From Sanderia malayensis (taxonomy: Eukaryota; Cnidaria; Scyphozoa; Semaeostomeae; Pelagiidae), in the NCBI GenBank assembly GCA_013076295.1, contig RQOL01000852.1, positions 1 through 64,000 of the forward strand: DNA of 64,000 nucleotides. Direction: 5' to 3'. Position 1 is the first letter of the stretch. Every line of letters starts with the position of its first letter. Below the pieces are notes generated by a model that saw only the letters and a list, made by a program, of their open reading frames with translations, was not told the DNA's origin and did not search any database. Of this stretch, positions 31,441-43,434 are shown in pieces. The translations under genes were made by a program, and so were the position numbers.

Positions 31441-31952
31441 AAAAGCTATTTTGAGAAACTGGTAATCCCAAAGCGAAAAAGGCGACTAACAAAGAAGAAT
31501 ATTTATTCATTAGTTAGTTTCATGGAAAGAAAAGGGAAGGCAGAAAAGGCAGAGTGAATATGGAAACGAAGCTGACCCTCTTGAGATTTTGATGATTACA
31601 ATATTGTTCTTGTTCTGTTTACGTTGTAAAAATGAGAAAATTTTATGAAAAGAGTTTCACGGGTTTCTTATAAAAAAATGCGTGTATTCTGGTGCAGCAT
31701 TTCCCATTCGACAGTGTCGCTTTTGTTCCAGAAAGATAATTCCATATAAAATTGCTGCTGTGTGGCATTCTAGTGTTTACTATTGCTAGTTTTAAACGTT
31801 TTAGGAGTCGGCGTCGGCGTCGAATCATTTGCGGCCATAATTTCCTTTCAATTGTCAATATTTCATAACATATTTCATAATTCATATCGATATTTCATAC
31901 TGACGATATTGACGATATTTCATATCGTCAATATTTCATAAACAATATTTCA

Positions 31953-33694
31953 TTCTCAATTCCTGCCTGTCATGAATTGTTGTTAATAATTTTGTAGCCC
32001 CCAGATAAATTAATTAAGGTTTAGGTGACAAGAAGCCAAATAAATGGCGGGGCGCCACTATCTATGCGAAAAGGACTTAACATGTTATAACATAGGAACG
32101 CGAATACGGCATACGTCAATTCTCTTTAACCAATAAGAATACGGCAAACACACTCGTGACTCACACCTAGCATTCAGAACAAATCATCTGCTTTTCTAAT
32201 TCTCCCCTCACTTGAATTGCGTGTTCCGTGCTAGAGACACACGAACTCGAATTCTTATTCAAGACAAAATTTTACCAACTGAACACATCCAGCAAATCAA
32301 AGCAATCGTGGAAAACTCGATTGAAACCAGTCTGTCCAGAGTCGCACAGGAAGCAGCTAAAGCCGCTGCTGATAAATGCGTTGCATTATCAACCTAGGGT
32401 TGATAATGCAACGCATTATCAACCCTAGGTTGGTGTTTCGAAAAACCATCCTCACATTCGACTTAGGGCCAGGGCGCACTACCATCTGGATAAACTTTGT
32501 CAAACCCGATATTCCCACACTAATTAGAAGTCATTTTCATGTTCTACAAACGTGATCCAATTATCGCTTGGAGGACAACATTTCTGCGTATGTTGATTAT
32601 CAGCAGCACGTCATCGAACTGTCAATACTCAACAGCGTACACAAAACAGAACACTCTTTTATCTATCTTGGGCTTGCTTGTTTTGAATATTTGAATATTG
32701 AGAATTTCCAACATTTATTTTATACGCGTAACGATGAAAAAAATGAAAACCAAACTGAGAGAAATCTAAATACTTGGCACCAGCCACATCCACTGAATTT
32801 CGGAACTCTAAAAATGCGTTCAAATATATACTGCCTGGGCTGTGACAAAAAACGCAGCAACCAGTCCAGCAAAGTGTGATAACAGTTTCAACTGTACAAG
32901 AAAAAGTTGCTAAAAGTAAAAAGGCTAAAACTACAGAACATAAATTGCACTGTGGGAGAAACGAACCATTTATTATAATTTTGATTTGAGCAAAAACAAC
33001 TCGTTTACAACGCCCATTCTCAAGAATTTTAGTCGCGTGCATGCTATTGATGTGTAGCATTGTATTTTCAAGGTGTTAATAAATGTTAGAGCCAGATCTG
33101 CCTGATCATGCTGGTTTATCGGAGATTTTCTAGTGAAAGTGCAGCTCTGGGGCTGCGCGACGGAACCTTTGAAGATTTTCCATCACGCCCCCTTTGTCGA
33201 GAATTCATTTTTCACCGGGCGCATCTCCATCAATTAACTTATTAGTGCGGCCCTTCTGTGAGATGTCAACGTACATCAACTTTATCGAGTTTTTCAGTGT
33301 GGTGCGCCCTCCCCCTTAATCAGGAGTTGAGCTCTGCAAAAACATTGAGATGTTATATTACACTGATTACACTATACGCTATCATATACTTTCCCTGTTG
33401 TAATTTTTTGTTTCGTCTATGGGGATTACGCGGAGCGTAATTTGTGGCAGCAAGTGCTCGCTCAATCCTTAGGTCTCACTTTTCATAAACTCACCAAATT
33501 ACACTTTACAAAGGGGGGGATCAGATATTGAATATAAGACCCCCCGCATAGGGCTGATGAGAAGTTTGCTGCCATGTACCATTTCCGCGTACTCCCACAT
33601 AAAACGTGTTTTGTTTTTCTTGTATTCTGTCTCCACTGCCAAATGCTAAAGATAAGTTTGCTTCCAACTACACTTGGGGCGGAAAAAGGATTAA
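31953..33694. mobile_element. Inserted element with variable core, member 2
   Basis: The first ~320 bp match 1297-1617 and the last ~250 bp match 5086-5324, but the 1.15 kb core is unrelated to the satellite of member 1. The core has a short open frame (32212-32397, QQIKAIVENSIETSLSRVAQ), a bistable hairpin at 32376-32426, and otherwise AT-rich sequence. Same ends with a different filling suggests ends moved by one machinery. Confidence 0.7.
32376..32426. repeat. Overlapping perfect hairpins
   Basis: Arm 32376-32394 pairs with 32398-32416 (19 bp, loop TAG). The right arm can instead pair with the next segment: 32396-32409 region with 32413-32426 (14 bp, loop AAC). The two folds exclude each other. 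Confidence 0.8.
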
Positions 33695-33910
33695 TAACAA
33701 TCAATTGGCATTGTTGGACCAATTGTTTTTGTCGAAACTTTCCCGCTGAAGTGGCTTTTAGATATATCTATTTCCTGTTTATAATATTGTATGACACCAT
33801 AACTAACAATGAACAAAACGTCTTTTGCACCGCGAGCATTCACCAAAACACATTCCTTTCGCGCCAATGGCATAAATTTCACAGGCTATTTTATTTTCAA
33901 AAGTTGAACC

Positions 33911-34159
33911 ATTGAACATGAGCAAGAAGTCTTTTGGGATAATTTTGAACAAGTCCACGATAACGCTATAGATGATGATTTTGAGGCTTCAGATGGAGGA
34001 ACAGTGAAAGAAGGCAAAGATACAGCGACTTCCAATGTCCAGGACAATGTCCAGAGTGTTTAATTTGACGCGGAAGAGCCGAATTCAAATAAGGATTCTG
34101 GTGAAGATCGTGTGATTGAGAATTTAAAGGTTGTTGTAGCTGAAGAGATTTTACAATAA
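33911..34159 (+). pseudogene. Acidic C-terminal ORF remnant with poly-A signal
   Basis: One frame reads EQEVFWDNFEQVHDN, then an acidic stretch to a TAA at 34061. It continues in frame as FDAEEPNSNKDSGEDRVIEN to EEILQ and a stop at 34157-34159 that overlaps AATAAA (34155-34160). The look is that of the acidic tail of a transposase or nuclear protein with one stop codon. The family is unknown. Confidence 0.3.
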
Positions 34160-34599
34160 AGGACTGGCAACTAGCAGACCACTTCAGTCCAGTCAGCCAT
34201 TTTGTTTCCTTGCTTCCTGAGCAGTTTCACTTGGCAGCCTTCTTCTGTTGAACAAGGACGTGTTTTGATGTATGACAATGGTCCAAGACGCTTTTGACCT
34301 TTTCATAGTATGTTTATTTACTTTATCTCCTCTTCTTTCTCTTTTAATCATGATAGGTGGACTTTGTGCTCAGTATTTCCATTTATTGTTTGTTATATTA
34401 TTCTTAGGCCTCTATCATCGTTAACATTGTACAATAGGCCTATATTTTGAAATTGAAAATACAGCACAATTTTACAAAACGAGGAGCCTTTCTTCAGTAG
34501 CTATTGCACAACAAGAGAAAAAAGAAGTCAAGCAAATTTTATTTATATCAGAAGCAATATGAATGTATAAATACCGGCAAATAGCAAGTTATTTGAATA

Positions 34600-36559
34600 A
34601 ATTTACGAGGGATGGGATGCTTGTGCTTCTCTCTCTCTAGGTGCCGTATCCAGCAAGGACGTGGGCGATCATGGTCCTCCACTTCTCCCGATCCCGAGTT
34701 GACTTCAGCAGTTCTAGTTCCGAAACTTTTGACCATGCACTCAGACTCTTCAAGAATGTCAATCTTTGTCTGCCTCTGCTTCGTTTTCCTTCGATTCTTC
34801 CTGTCAACGACAAGTTTTCGAGTCCATCTTTCCTCATTATATGTCCCATGAATTCAAGTTGTCTCTTTCTGATGGTCTTCATTAATCTTCTTCCTTCTCC
34901 CGATCTTCTTATCACTTCTTCGTTTGTGATGTGCTCCGTCCAGGATATTCTGAGCATTCTCCTTTTGAACCACATTTCAGCTGCTTTCAACTTTTCCTCC
35001 ATCTGGTTAGAAATCGTCCAGCAGTCACAACCTTATGTCAGGATCGAAATTACATAACAGTTCAGTACCCGGTTCTTGGTGACCATAGACATCGTCCTGT
35101 CCTTGAGTATCTTCTCTAGCTTCTGAAACGCGTCTTTAGCCATTCCTATCCGTCTCGTGATCTCCGTATCACATTTTCCGTCTTCCGTTAGAGCACTGCC
35201 TAGATAGTTGAATTTTTTGACTCGTTGGATTGTTGTATCACCGATTCGTAATGTAAATTCCGGTTTAACTGTTTTTTTGCTCACAACCATACACTCAGTC
35301 TTCTTGCAGTTTATTGTCAGCCCCTTCTTTTTGCTCTCCTCCACCACCTTATCCAGTAATTCTTGCAATTTCTCCGCGGACTCCGAGATAAGCGTTGTGT
35401 CTTCAGCATATCGTATGTTGTTCATGTTATGACCACCAATGATAAAACCTTGCAGATCTTCTAGATGTCTCAATATTAGTTCACTGTACAAGTTGAACAG
35501 ATCTGGTGAGAGCACACATCCTTGACGAACTCCTCTTCTAATTTGGGCGAATTCGCTCATTTCGTTCTCAACCCTCATGCAAGCGGTTTGTTCCCAGTAT
35601 AAATTCCTTATTATTCGTATATCCTTCCCGTCTATGTCTAAATTCTGCAGTGCCTTCAGCAACTCTTCGTGCTGTACTTTGTCGAAAGCCTTCGTGTAAT
35701 CTATGAAGCATAGATATACATCTCTTTGCATCTCAATTGCTCTCTCCGATAGCATCCTTAACATCCATATTGCATTTCTCGTGCCCGCGTCTTTCACGAA
35801 CCCACATTGTTCTTTTCCAATCTCTGGTCTGGTTCTACTTCTAATTCTTGCCATTATAACCCTCAGAAAAATTTTAGTTATGTGGCTCATCAGACTGATT
35901 GTCCGATGTAGTTCACACTCTATTGCACCTGGCTTCTTCGGTAGTGCAATGAAGATAGACTTGCTGAGATCAGTTGGAATTTCTCCGCTGTCATAGATGT
36001 CGTTTAGAACTTCTGTGAGTTTCTCTATACCAAATTCTTCCACAGCCGTGATCATTTCCGTCACTATTTCATCATGCCCTCCTGCTTTGTTCTTCCTCAT
36101 TTTACCAACTGCTGCTTTCACTTCTGATTTCATTATTCTAGGCCCGTCTACCTTTTTCACAATTTCTGGTTTCTCTCCTCTGTTGTCATGAAATAGCTCT
36201 TGGATGTACTCTGTCCACCTTACAAGAATCTTATCTTTCTCAAGGATGACTGTCCCGTCCTTCGCTCTCAAACAACCTGAAGAAGAGCATGCCTTCTTTC
36301 CAGCCAATTCTTTGATTTGTTTGTGCATGTGTGATGGTTCAGTGTTCTTGTACCGTTCTATGTCTTCACATTTTTCGTTTATCCATGCTTCTTTCGCTTC
36401 CCTGTATTTGGACTTGATCTTTCTGTCTGCTTCTTTGTATTCTACGCTTCCCTTAGAGATTTTCTGTCTCTTCTTTATCAGTTCAAGGATTTCGTCTGTC
36501 ATCCACTTCTTCCTGCTTGTGCTTAACTCTACTAAATATAGAAATTCCATTAAAATCAC
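34600..36559 (-). pseudogene. RTE-like LINE, reverse transcriptase domain, 5'-truncated
   Basis: The frame runs 36559 to 34637 with one stop (TAA at about 35033, where a Tyr codon is expected: ISILT-stop-GCDCWTISNQ). It lacks the endonuclease. It starts in the linker (KWMTDEILELIKKRQKI) and then has RT motifs EQCGFVKDAGTRNAI, CFIDYTKAFDKVQHEEL and RRGVRQGCVLSPDLFNLY. The catalytic box reads RYAEDTTLI, where RTs have YADD: the second Asp is kept but the first is Glu. The tail GHIMRKDGLENLSLTG…GKRSRGRQR is characteristic of RTE-like endonuclease-RT proteins. The altered box plus the stop make it inactive. Confidence 0.8.
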
Positions 36560-36701
36560 TTTTCTTTGGATCCAGTAAGAAATACCGTTTTATATTTTAC
36601 TCCAAATAATTCCAAATATTAAAAATGGTGAACAAAAAGCTGCAAATTAATATTGATAGATTGCTAGTTTTTCATTAATATAGTATATGCCTTATTTCTA
36701 G

Positions 36702-37019
36702 GATGGGACGGATGAAAGCGAGGTAACCTTATGGAATTGTGTTGGAGCCTTGGAGTATCTTGTAAGCCATTTAGACAGAGCTTCTACTTTGCTGAAAGAA
36801 ACGAAATCTGCAGAAACAATTCAATCAAAAGATTTCCTCTTAAGTAGTATTGGTATTGCGACACTTATAAAAAACGTTGCATCAGTACTCTATGATACAC
36901 CCAAAAAGAGACTGAAGCATTATGAAAAGCAGCTTTCAATGGGACCAAAACTACCATCAACTATTGAACTGCCAAACTGGGATCTTGGACTGCGGCCTGA
37001 TCTTGGATTAATTTATTAA
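36702..37019 (+). CDS. Isolated last exon of an unidentified host gene
   Basis: The acceptor TTATTTCTAG is at 36692-36701. The exon opens in phase 0 with DGTDESEVTLWNCVGALEYL and runs 105 codons to TAA. It is predicted mostly helical (HLDRASTLLKETKSAETIQ, SIGIATLIKNVASVLYD), ending IELPNWDLGLRPDLGLIY. Composition and lack of transposon motifs suggest a real host protein, but I do not recognise it. An unrelated repeat begins right after the stop. Preceding exons are not visible nearby; the exon at 6996-7127 is phase-compatible but distant. It could be a stranded exon of a dead gene. Confidence 0.4.
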   Translation, partial: DGTDESEVTLWNCVGALEYLVSHLDRASTLLKETKSAETIQSKDFLLSSIGIATLIKNVASVLYDTPKKRLKHYEKQLSMGPKLPSTIELPNWDLGLRPDLGLIY

Positions 37020-37075
37020 TTATGGTAACTATGGTCGCTTGTAAAAGTAGATGGGGTTATTTGTAATACATACTT

Positions 37076-37401
37076 TTGGAATCACGGTTACTGTTCGTCG
37101 AATAGCTAGTGATAACCAATAATAAGGCAAGAAATCACGTGTCTTTGCTTGAAGAATCGAGAGCACGAAAATATTCGTAGGCGTTGTGTGATAACTATGA
37201 TCTAAATGATTCATTAAACTCTGTACATAAAACTAACAATCAAAATAAAATCAAGTGCGAATATCAGAGGAAAGAGAAAGACAAGGTGATGATGAGAAGT
37301 TATTTATCGACAGGATGGATTAGTGAGATAAGACGTTAGTGTAGAGGTGTTGAATTTTGATTACAATTGTCGTTGTCAATGTTGATATTGAAACGCTACA
37401 G
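37076..37401 (-). repeat. Ty3/gypsy 3' LTR (putative)
   Basis: On the minus strand, TGTAGCGTTTCAATATC starts right after the purine tract CTAGGGGGGG (plus 37402-37413). The left limit is where repeat sequence shared with 24729/57463 resumes (37075). No second copy exists in the window, so the LTR call rests on the position of the polypurine tract and the start with TG. Confidence 0.5.
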
Positions 37402-38430
37402 TACCCCCCCTAGAATGCAAGTGTAAAATGAATGGGCATTCGATACAAAAACAAAACATGACAATGCTAAACTACATGAAATCAAAGTGCCCTCTTGGCA
37501 AACTCACAGTTTGCAAAGTGCCCTTGTTCTTGTTGCAAAATTGGGAGACATTGATAGGATGTTGTGTTACTGGCAGGAAGTTGTGAGCAAATTGCTGTGG
37601 TGAAACTCGATTGCGATTAGGGATTAATCGCGGTGTGAGCAGAAATTAGAAATTGTTTCCCTGCAGCATACATGACTTGATTTAATGCAAAAAGCTAACA
37701 CATTACAAGCGATAGTAAAATAACATTAATCGAAGTTACAAAAAGGCTAACAACACACAAAACCTGGTTGTGAAAAATACTTTTATATACAGTACTGTCG
37801 AGCCCTCAAGAGCGAGCAGAGAAGCAACAAGCAACACAAATCTAATCGTTCGCTTTGTTTGTTCACTTGCAGGATTCACTGGCCAGCCTAGTCTAGATAA
37901 ATGAAACAGCCTAACTTTACAAGCAAAACAAAAATGAACTAAAAATGAAATATAATAGCCAGTGAAGGTTCTGCAGGTACAGGTACATGTAGTAGCTTAG
38001 CTAGGCCCAAGCAAAAGGCCAACCAGGTTGACTAACCCTCAATCTATCTCTGCAATAAATCATTAAAATATTGATTCAGATAAATCCTATTTTCACAAAA
38101 ACCAGCAAAATGTAATCAACGCTTCATATCCCTCTATGCATAGAGATATAACAACAATTAATAAAAAATTAATAAAAAATGACACGACAACATACCTTTC
38201 TAATTTGCCACTCCCAAAATATCTGATTTCTGCACTGCAGAGCAGCAGCAGAATATGGCAACTGATTGCAACATTCAAAACATTGGGCCACAAAGGCCTG
38301 TGGGTCTCAAGTCGCAAGGGCATGTGGGTCCAACATGAAAGAGACCGACGCGCTATTGTTTCAGCAAGACCATTTGGTAATCTCACATTTTCCATTTTCT
38401 GGAAAACTGTGAGTTAAAAATGAAAAACGT
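37402..38430. other. Gypsy 3' non-coding region
   Basis: Lies between the integrase C-terminus and the putative LTR. The right end of the LTR is preceded on the minus strand by a G-run polypurine tract. I see no ORF with recognisable content. Confidence 0.45.
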
Positions 38431-38436
38431 GTCAAT

Positions 38437-39200
38437 TCAGTCAAATCCGTATCGTGACGGAAAATGCACATAAAGACCAGAACGAGTAGTGCGTTGTTGT
38501 ACTTCCAGTTTTTGAGTGTCTGGCGGTGTTGTGGACATATCGGATGCTTGAGATGGTTGCGGAGGCGTGACTGAAGTCGGCGGAGGAGCGAGCAAAATAT
38601 CTGTTTCGAGGTGGGCTGGTTTAAGTCGGTCAAGGCTGATTGTTTGAGGCTTTCCTTTCACATTGAGCGTGAAATGCTTGTCTTGACGACTGATGATTTT
38701 AAATGGGCCATCATAAGGTGCTTGTAGAGGTTTTTGTACTACGTCATGACGAACGAACACGTGGGTGCATTGTTGCAGTGCCTCGGGCAGGTGATGTGGT
38801 CGAGTTTGCGAACGAGGCTGTGTAGCTTGCAGAGCATCTGTTTGAGCTTTGAATGCTGCTTTTAGCGTGCAATGGAAGCGTTCGACCATCCAGTTGGCAC
38901 AAGGATGATAGGACGTAGTGCGAATCCGTTTCGAGCCAAGCATGGAGGTGAGTGCTTGAAACAATGCTGATTCGAATTGCGCACCACGGTCTGTTGTGAC
39001 GGTTGATGGAACACCGAAGACAGCAATCCAGCGTGAGATCAATGTGCGCGCGACTGCTTCAGCGGTAGAATGCAAGATTTCGCCCAGTTGCGAATGTCTT
39101 TGTTGACATTAGGCCATACAAATCTGTCGGTGACGAGTCGTTGTGTTGCAAGGACGCCAGGATGCGATGGCGAATGTAAATGGTCGAAGATGCGACGACG
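38437..39200 (-). pseudogene. Gypsy integrase, two internal deletions
   Basis: The minus strand reads RFVWPNVNKDIRNWAKSCI (half of the HHCC zinc domain). It jumps to STAEAVARTLISRW and the core motifs VFGVPSTVTTDRGAQFES (second catalytic Asp) and SYHPCANWMVERFHCTLK (Glu). The CC of the zinc domain and the first catalytic Asp are missing. After QTDALQATQPR another stretch is lost before the C-terminal region VRHDVVQKPLQAPYDGPFK. It cannot be active. Confidence 0.8.
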
Positions 39201-39389
39201 AAACGAGGTTGGAACATACGGACGAGGATGGGGTGTAGAAATATCGCAAATGATTGATCCGGTTGAGAAGGGAAGAGGTACGGCTTGGAGATTAAGTGAG
39301 ATTGATTCATGAAGAGTAGAAAGTTCAGTATCATTTTGTTGTGCGGTAGCTAGTTGGGTGAGGTCGAAAGACGGCGTTAATGATGTAAG

Positions 39390-41295
39390 CTAATTAATTT
39401 CAATGCGAGACAATGCGTCAGCAACGTTGTTAAAGGAACCTTTGACATGACGAATGTCGGTTGAAAACTGCGAGATGAAATCGAGATGCCGAATTTCGCG
39501 TGGTGAGTAGCGATCGTGTGATACCGTGAATGCGTGGATTAGAGGCTTGTGGTCGGTGAGGATGAAGAATTGACGACCTTCCAGACAATACTGAAAATGC
39601 TTCAGTGACAAGTAAACGGCGAGCAGCTCACGGCCGAAAGTGCTGTAACGTGTTTCCGCGGTTTGCAACCGTTTTGAAAAGAATGAAATTGGATGTATCG
39701 TTGATCTTCTGTTGAAGTACTCCGCCAACTGCAACGTTTGAAGCATCTACCATGAGGCAGTACGGTGCATTTGGTGAAGGATGTACGAGAAGTGTTGCTT
39801 GAGCCAATGACGACCAGGCGGCTTCGAAAGCGGTGATTGCGGAGTCTGGGAAGGCGAAGGTGTCGTTGTTGTTCTTTTTCGTTGACAGCAAATCGGTGAG
39901 CGGTTGTACGATGTCAGCGCAATCCGGAATGAAGCGACGGTAAAAATTGACGAGGCCGAGAAACTCCCGAAGTTTGCGGAGAGATTTTGGTGCAGGAAAG
40001 TTCTTGATGATTTGCACTTTGGACGCTAAAGGTGAAATTCCTGTTGCTGCGCTGTGATGGCCGAGAAATTCCAACGAAGAAACGCCGAATACGCATTTGG
40101 ATGGTTGAATAACGACACCGTATTCTGTGAGGCGTTGAAACAACAGCTGCAGATGCATCAGATGTTCCTCTTCAGAAGAACTAGCAATTAAGAGATCGTC
40201 GATGTAGGCGAAAACGAAATCCAAACCGCGTAGAACTTCATGAACGAAACGTTGGAACGTCTGTTATGCATTGCGTAATCCAAATGGCATCCGGACGAAT
40301 TCGTAGAGGCCGAATGGTGTTGTGATGGCTGTCTTCGGAATATGAACAAACTCGACAGCTATCTGATGGTATGCGCGAACGAGATCCAATTTTGAAAAGA
40401 TGCTTTTGTTGTGAAGAAATGAACTGAAGTCTTGTATGCGTGGAATTGGATATCTGTCCGGTATGGTGGCTTTGTTAAGGGCGCGATAATCGCCGCCAGG
40501 ACGCCAATCTCCAGATTTCTTGGGAACCATATGCAGAGGCAATGACCAGCTACTTTCAGACGGACGGATTATTCCGAGTTGGAGCATGTGTTTGAACTCG
40601 GCTTTAGCGATGGTTGCTTTATCTGGAGCTAGGCGACGCGAGCGACAAAAGACAGGTGGACCGTGCGTACGAATGTGATGCGTGATGTCATGTTTAACTG
40701 GGTTGTCTTTGTAATTGATGCGCGTGATTGACGGAAATTGACGGATGAGGTTTTGATATTTTGATGCTGAATCAGGAATGCTGAACATGAGGCCTGGTGA
40801 CGAGAGTGAAGATTGGATGCCTCGAGTCGCGAGTGTCGTTGTTTCATCAATGAGTTTGCGTTGACGAACGTCGACCTTCAAGTTGAAATGAGCCAGGAAA
40901 TCAGCTCCCAGGATAGCAGTTGGAACATCAGCCAAGATGAAAATCCAATGAAACATACGGCGAAGTCCGATATCTAAGGGCATAGATTGTTCACCGTAAG
41001 TTTGAATTGACGATTGGTTAACGGCTTGTAATTTTAAAGACGAGACGTTTTGACGAGCGGAACGAGTTGGCGGTAGAACACTGACGTCGGAACCTGTGTC
41101 GACAAAGAAACGTGTACCAGTGGTACGGTCGGTCGCATAAAATAGACGACTTGTTTTGTTGTTGCCAGGAAGACTCGTCGCCTCTAGTCGCTGGCGTTGA
41201 AGTTTTTCGAAGCCGGTGTGTGTGATGTGGCTGCGAAGGAGCATGGAGGGTTGCATTTTTGCGCTTGCGAACCGAATTTCCAATGGTACCAGCAT
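39390..41295 (-). pseudogene. Gypsy protease, reverse transcriptase and RNase H
   Basis: Protease: [17 protein letters not shown] (active-site DTG) near 41090, then [58 protein letters not shown], then an in-frame TAA at about 40262, then FVFAYIDDLLIASSS (catalytic YIDD) and FLGLVNFYRRFIPD. A frameshift near 39740 leads to RNase H: FFSKRLQTAETRYSTFGREL, FFILTDHKPLIHAF and ADALSRIEIN. The protease spacing and [11 protein letters not shown] lead-in resemble the CsRn1/Kabuki-like gypsy elements of invertebrates. One stop and one frameshift inactivate it. Confidence 0.85.
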
Positions 41296-41714
41296 TGTCC
41301 AGGGCCATTGCGAAAAGCTGAAGGACGGCGCGGTGAACGAGATAAACTCCTACTGCGACCACGTGGGTGAGAAATCTGTTGCACTAAGCACTGCATCTGT
41401 GTCGTCAAAGCAGAAATATGTGCTTGCAGGTTTTGGATGTCTCTCGATGGTGTAGGTGCAATTGTTGTTGACATGGCGGAGACAGAATTGCCTGGTAGAG
41501 CAACTTCCAAAGTTTTATCAGCCAACGAAGCCAGCTGCTCGATTGATACGTTGTCTGCTGATGATGCCAAAATCAACTGTGCGTGGGTAGGAAGACGTCG
41601 CAAGAACAATTGGCGAAGAATTTTGTCTTCTAAACGACTGTCGCCGAGAAGTTGTCGCATTCGTCGTAATAATTGCGAAGGCTTTCTGTCACCGAGTTCC
41701 TCCGAGATCAACAA
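41184..41714 (-). pseudogene. Gypsy Gag, C-terminal part
   Basis: Reads LISEELGDRKPSQLLRRMRQ, then LEDKILRQLFLRRLPTHAQL (capsid end), an SR-rich linker, and the single cysteine motif [18 protein letters not shown]. It overlaps the protease frame by ~110 bp, consistent with a -1 style gag-pol shift. The N-terminal continuation is on the far side of a LINE insertion at 43160-43310 (minus: STKFSFVIFSLPPEVAQEI … LKAELIKRT), so Gag was split by that insertion. Sequence upstream of 43310 is truncated. Confidence 0.75.
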
Positions 41715-41744
41715 TTGATGTAGTCGCTTTTGCTCGAATGACGA

Positions 41745-43159
41745 CCTCCTCTTGGCAAAACTAAACGCTTACGGTTTTAGTCGTGAAGCTCTATGTCTTA
41801 TTCACAACTTTCTAGAGGGAAGGCAGCAAAGGGTAAAAATCAATGGGTCTTTTAGTAACTATAAACATCTTAGCTTAGGCGTCCCACAAGGATCAGTTCT
41901 TGGCCCCCTTCTCTTTAACATTTACATTAATGATCTGTTGTTCTCTATTGACGAAACAGATATCTGCAATTATGCAGATGATACAACTATTTATGCATGC
42001 GATAGGAACCTCAACAATGTTATTAGGAAGCTGGAAAATGATTCTAATTTTATTATTCAATGGTTTGCAGATAATTTTATGAAGTTAAATACAGATAAGT
42101 GTCACTTATTAGTGCTAGGGAAAAGTGCCAACCAATCAGTTACGGTAAATATGGGTAACAGTAGTATCGAGAATACAGATCAGGAAAAACTGCTAGGTGT
42201 CACAATCGATAATAAACTTACTTTTGAAACGCACATCACAAAGTTATCTAAAAAGGCCGGCAATAAACTTTTTGCACTTTCTCGTCTGTCTCCCTATATG
42301 GACTCAAGCAAATTACGACTTTTAATGAGATCGTTCGTCATAAGCCAATTTCAGTAGCTACTGCCCGTTAGCTTGGATGTTTCATAGCAGAAATTTAAAC
42401 AATAAAATTACTAAAATTCACGAAAGAGATTTAAGGATTGCATATAAGGACTATGAATCTAATTTTGAGACCGTATTGGAAAGGGACAACGCTGTGACCA
42501 TCGACACTAAGAATCTACAAACACTTATCTTAGAAATGTTTAAAACTCAGAACAATTTAAGCCCTCCTTTTATGAGTGAGATTTTCAGGCAGCGAGAAAT
42601 TATGATTAACCTAAGAAATGGCAATGAATTTTTCTTACCAAGGATTAAAACTGTACATTTTGGTTCTGAAACTGTAAGATATAGAGGGCCTCAACTTTGG
42701 TATCCTATCCCTGAAGAAATAAGAAATGTTGAATCCTTCCTGCAATTTAGGTCAAAGATAAAACAATGGCGCGGTAATGAATGCACATGTAGACTCTGCA
42801 GACCGTTCGTTCCAAACCTTGGATATATATAATCGTAAAATTTTTAACATTACTTTCATTTTACATTTTAGAATCTTTTATTGTACCATACACTACTCTT
42901 TTTATACGAATTATTATTAGCTTGTTTTAATCATTTATTTTATAACTTATATGGACTATTTTAAGTAGAATTTAAATAAGCATTTTAGATTTATTTAATA
43001 AATTATATGGACTATTTTAAGTAGAATCTTAATAAATATTATAGATTTTATTCAGTATTTTAAACAGTTGGCTTTAATTAGCAAAATTAACTTGTTAATC
43101 ACGCTATATATTTACCAGCCAACTTTAAATAAATTGATTATTATTATTATTATTATTAT
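41745..43159 (+). mobile_element. 5'-truncated LINE inserted in gypsy gag
   Basis: Starts mid-RT: AYGFSREALCLIHNFLEGRQ, VPQGSVLGPLLFNIYINDLL, CNYADDTTIYA (catalytic YADD), and the thumb LLGVTIDNKLTFETHITKL. A 4-bp insertion at about 42355 breaks the frame at ISQFQ; the next frame continues CPLAWMFHSRNLNNKI to VRYRGPQLWYPIPEEI and a stop near 42832. The 3' end is (TTA)n at 43137-43158. Gypsy gag resumes on both sides, so the LINE is younger than the gypsy. It is a CR1/Jockey-type RT by style; the clade is uncertain. Confidence 0.85.
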
Positions 43160-43310
43160 ATGTTCGTTTGATGAGTTCGGCTTTGAGATGCTCGTACGGT
43201 TCATCTGCTGGCGGCTGTATGAGGAGATCACGTATTTCTTGTGCAACCTCTGGTGGCAATGAGAAAATAACAAACGAAAACTTTGTTGACTGCGTGGTGA
43301 CTCGTCGTGT
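43160..43310 (-). pseudogene. Gypsy Gag, N-terminal part beyond the LINE
   Basis: The minus strand reads SLPPEVAQEIRDLLIQPPAD then PYEHLKAELIKRT. This joins in register to SSFEQKRLHQLLISEELG on the other side of the LINE. Upstream of 43310 the frame is lost and by ~43430 repeat sequence takes over, so the 5' LTR and leader are missing. Confidence 0.7.
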
Positions 43311-43434
43311 GGTAAAAAAAGCTTCGACTTACGCGAAACAAACTACAGGGTCGTTTGGCCAGAATGGCGGTAATTTTATACTATAACCAGACACAGAAGG
43401 TAGTTCTCGTGATGGTTGTGCTGCTGCTGTATCC

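Larger units (their letters stand above)
26717..31684. mobile_element. 4.97-kb block bounded by CACGCATTTTTTTATAAG inverted repeats
   Basis: The left end CACGCATTTTTTTATAAGA (26717) and its complement at 31666-31684 are the same terminal repeat as the 387-bp MITE, with flanking TA at both sides. Inside are microsatellites, a duplicated 450-bp unit, an 88-bp tandem repeat, a nested element and a nested MITE. No transposase is visible. It is either one large non-autonomous element that has collected insertions or two separate MITE halves that happen to face each other. Confidence 0.55.

Noticed and set aside
35208..36578. Plus-strand frames over the RTE-like LINE
   Set aside because: Antisense shadows of the reverse-transcriptase frame.
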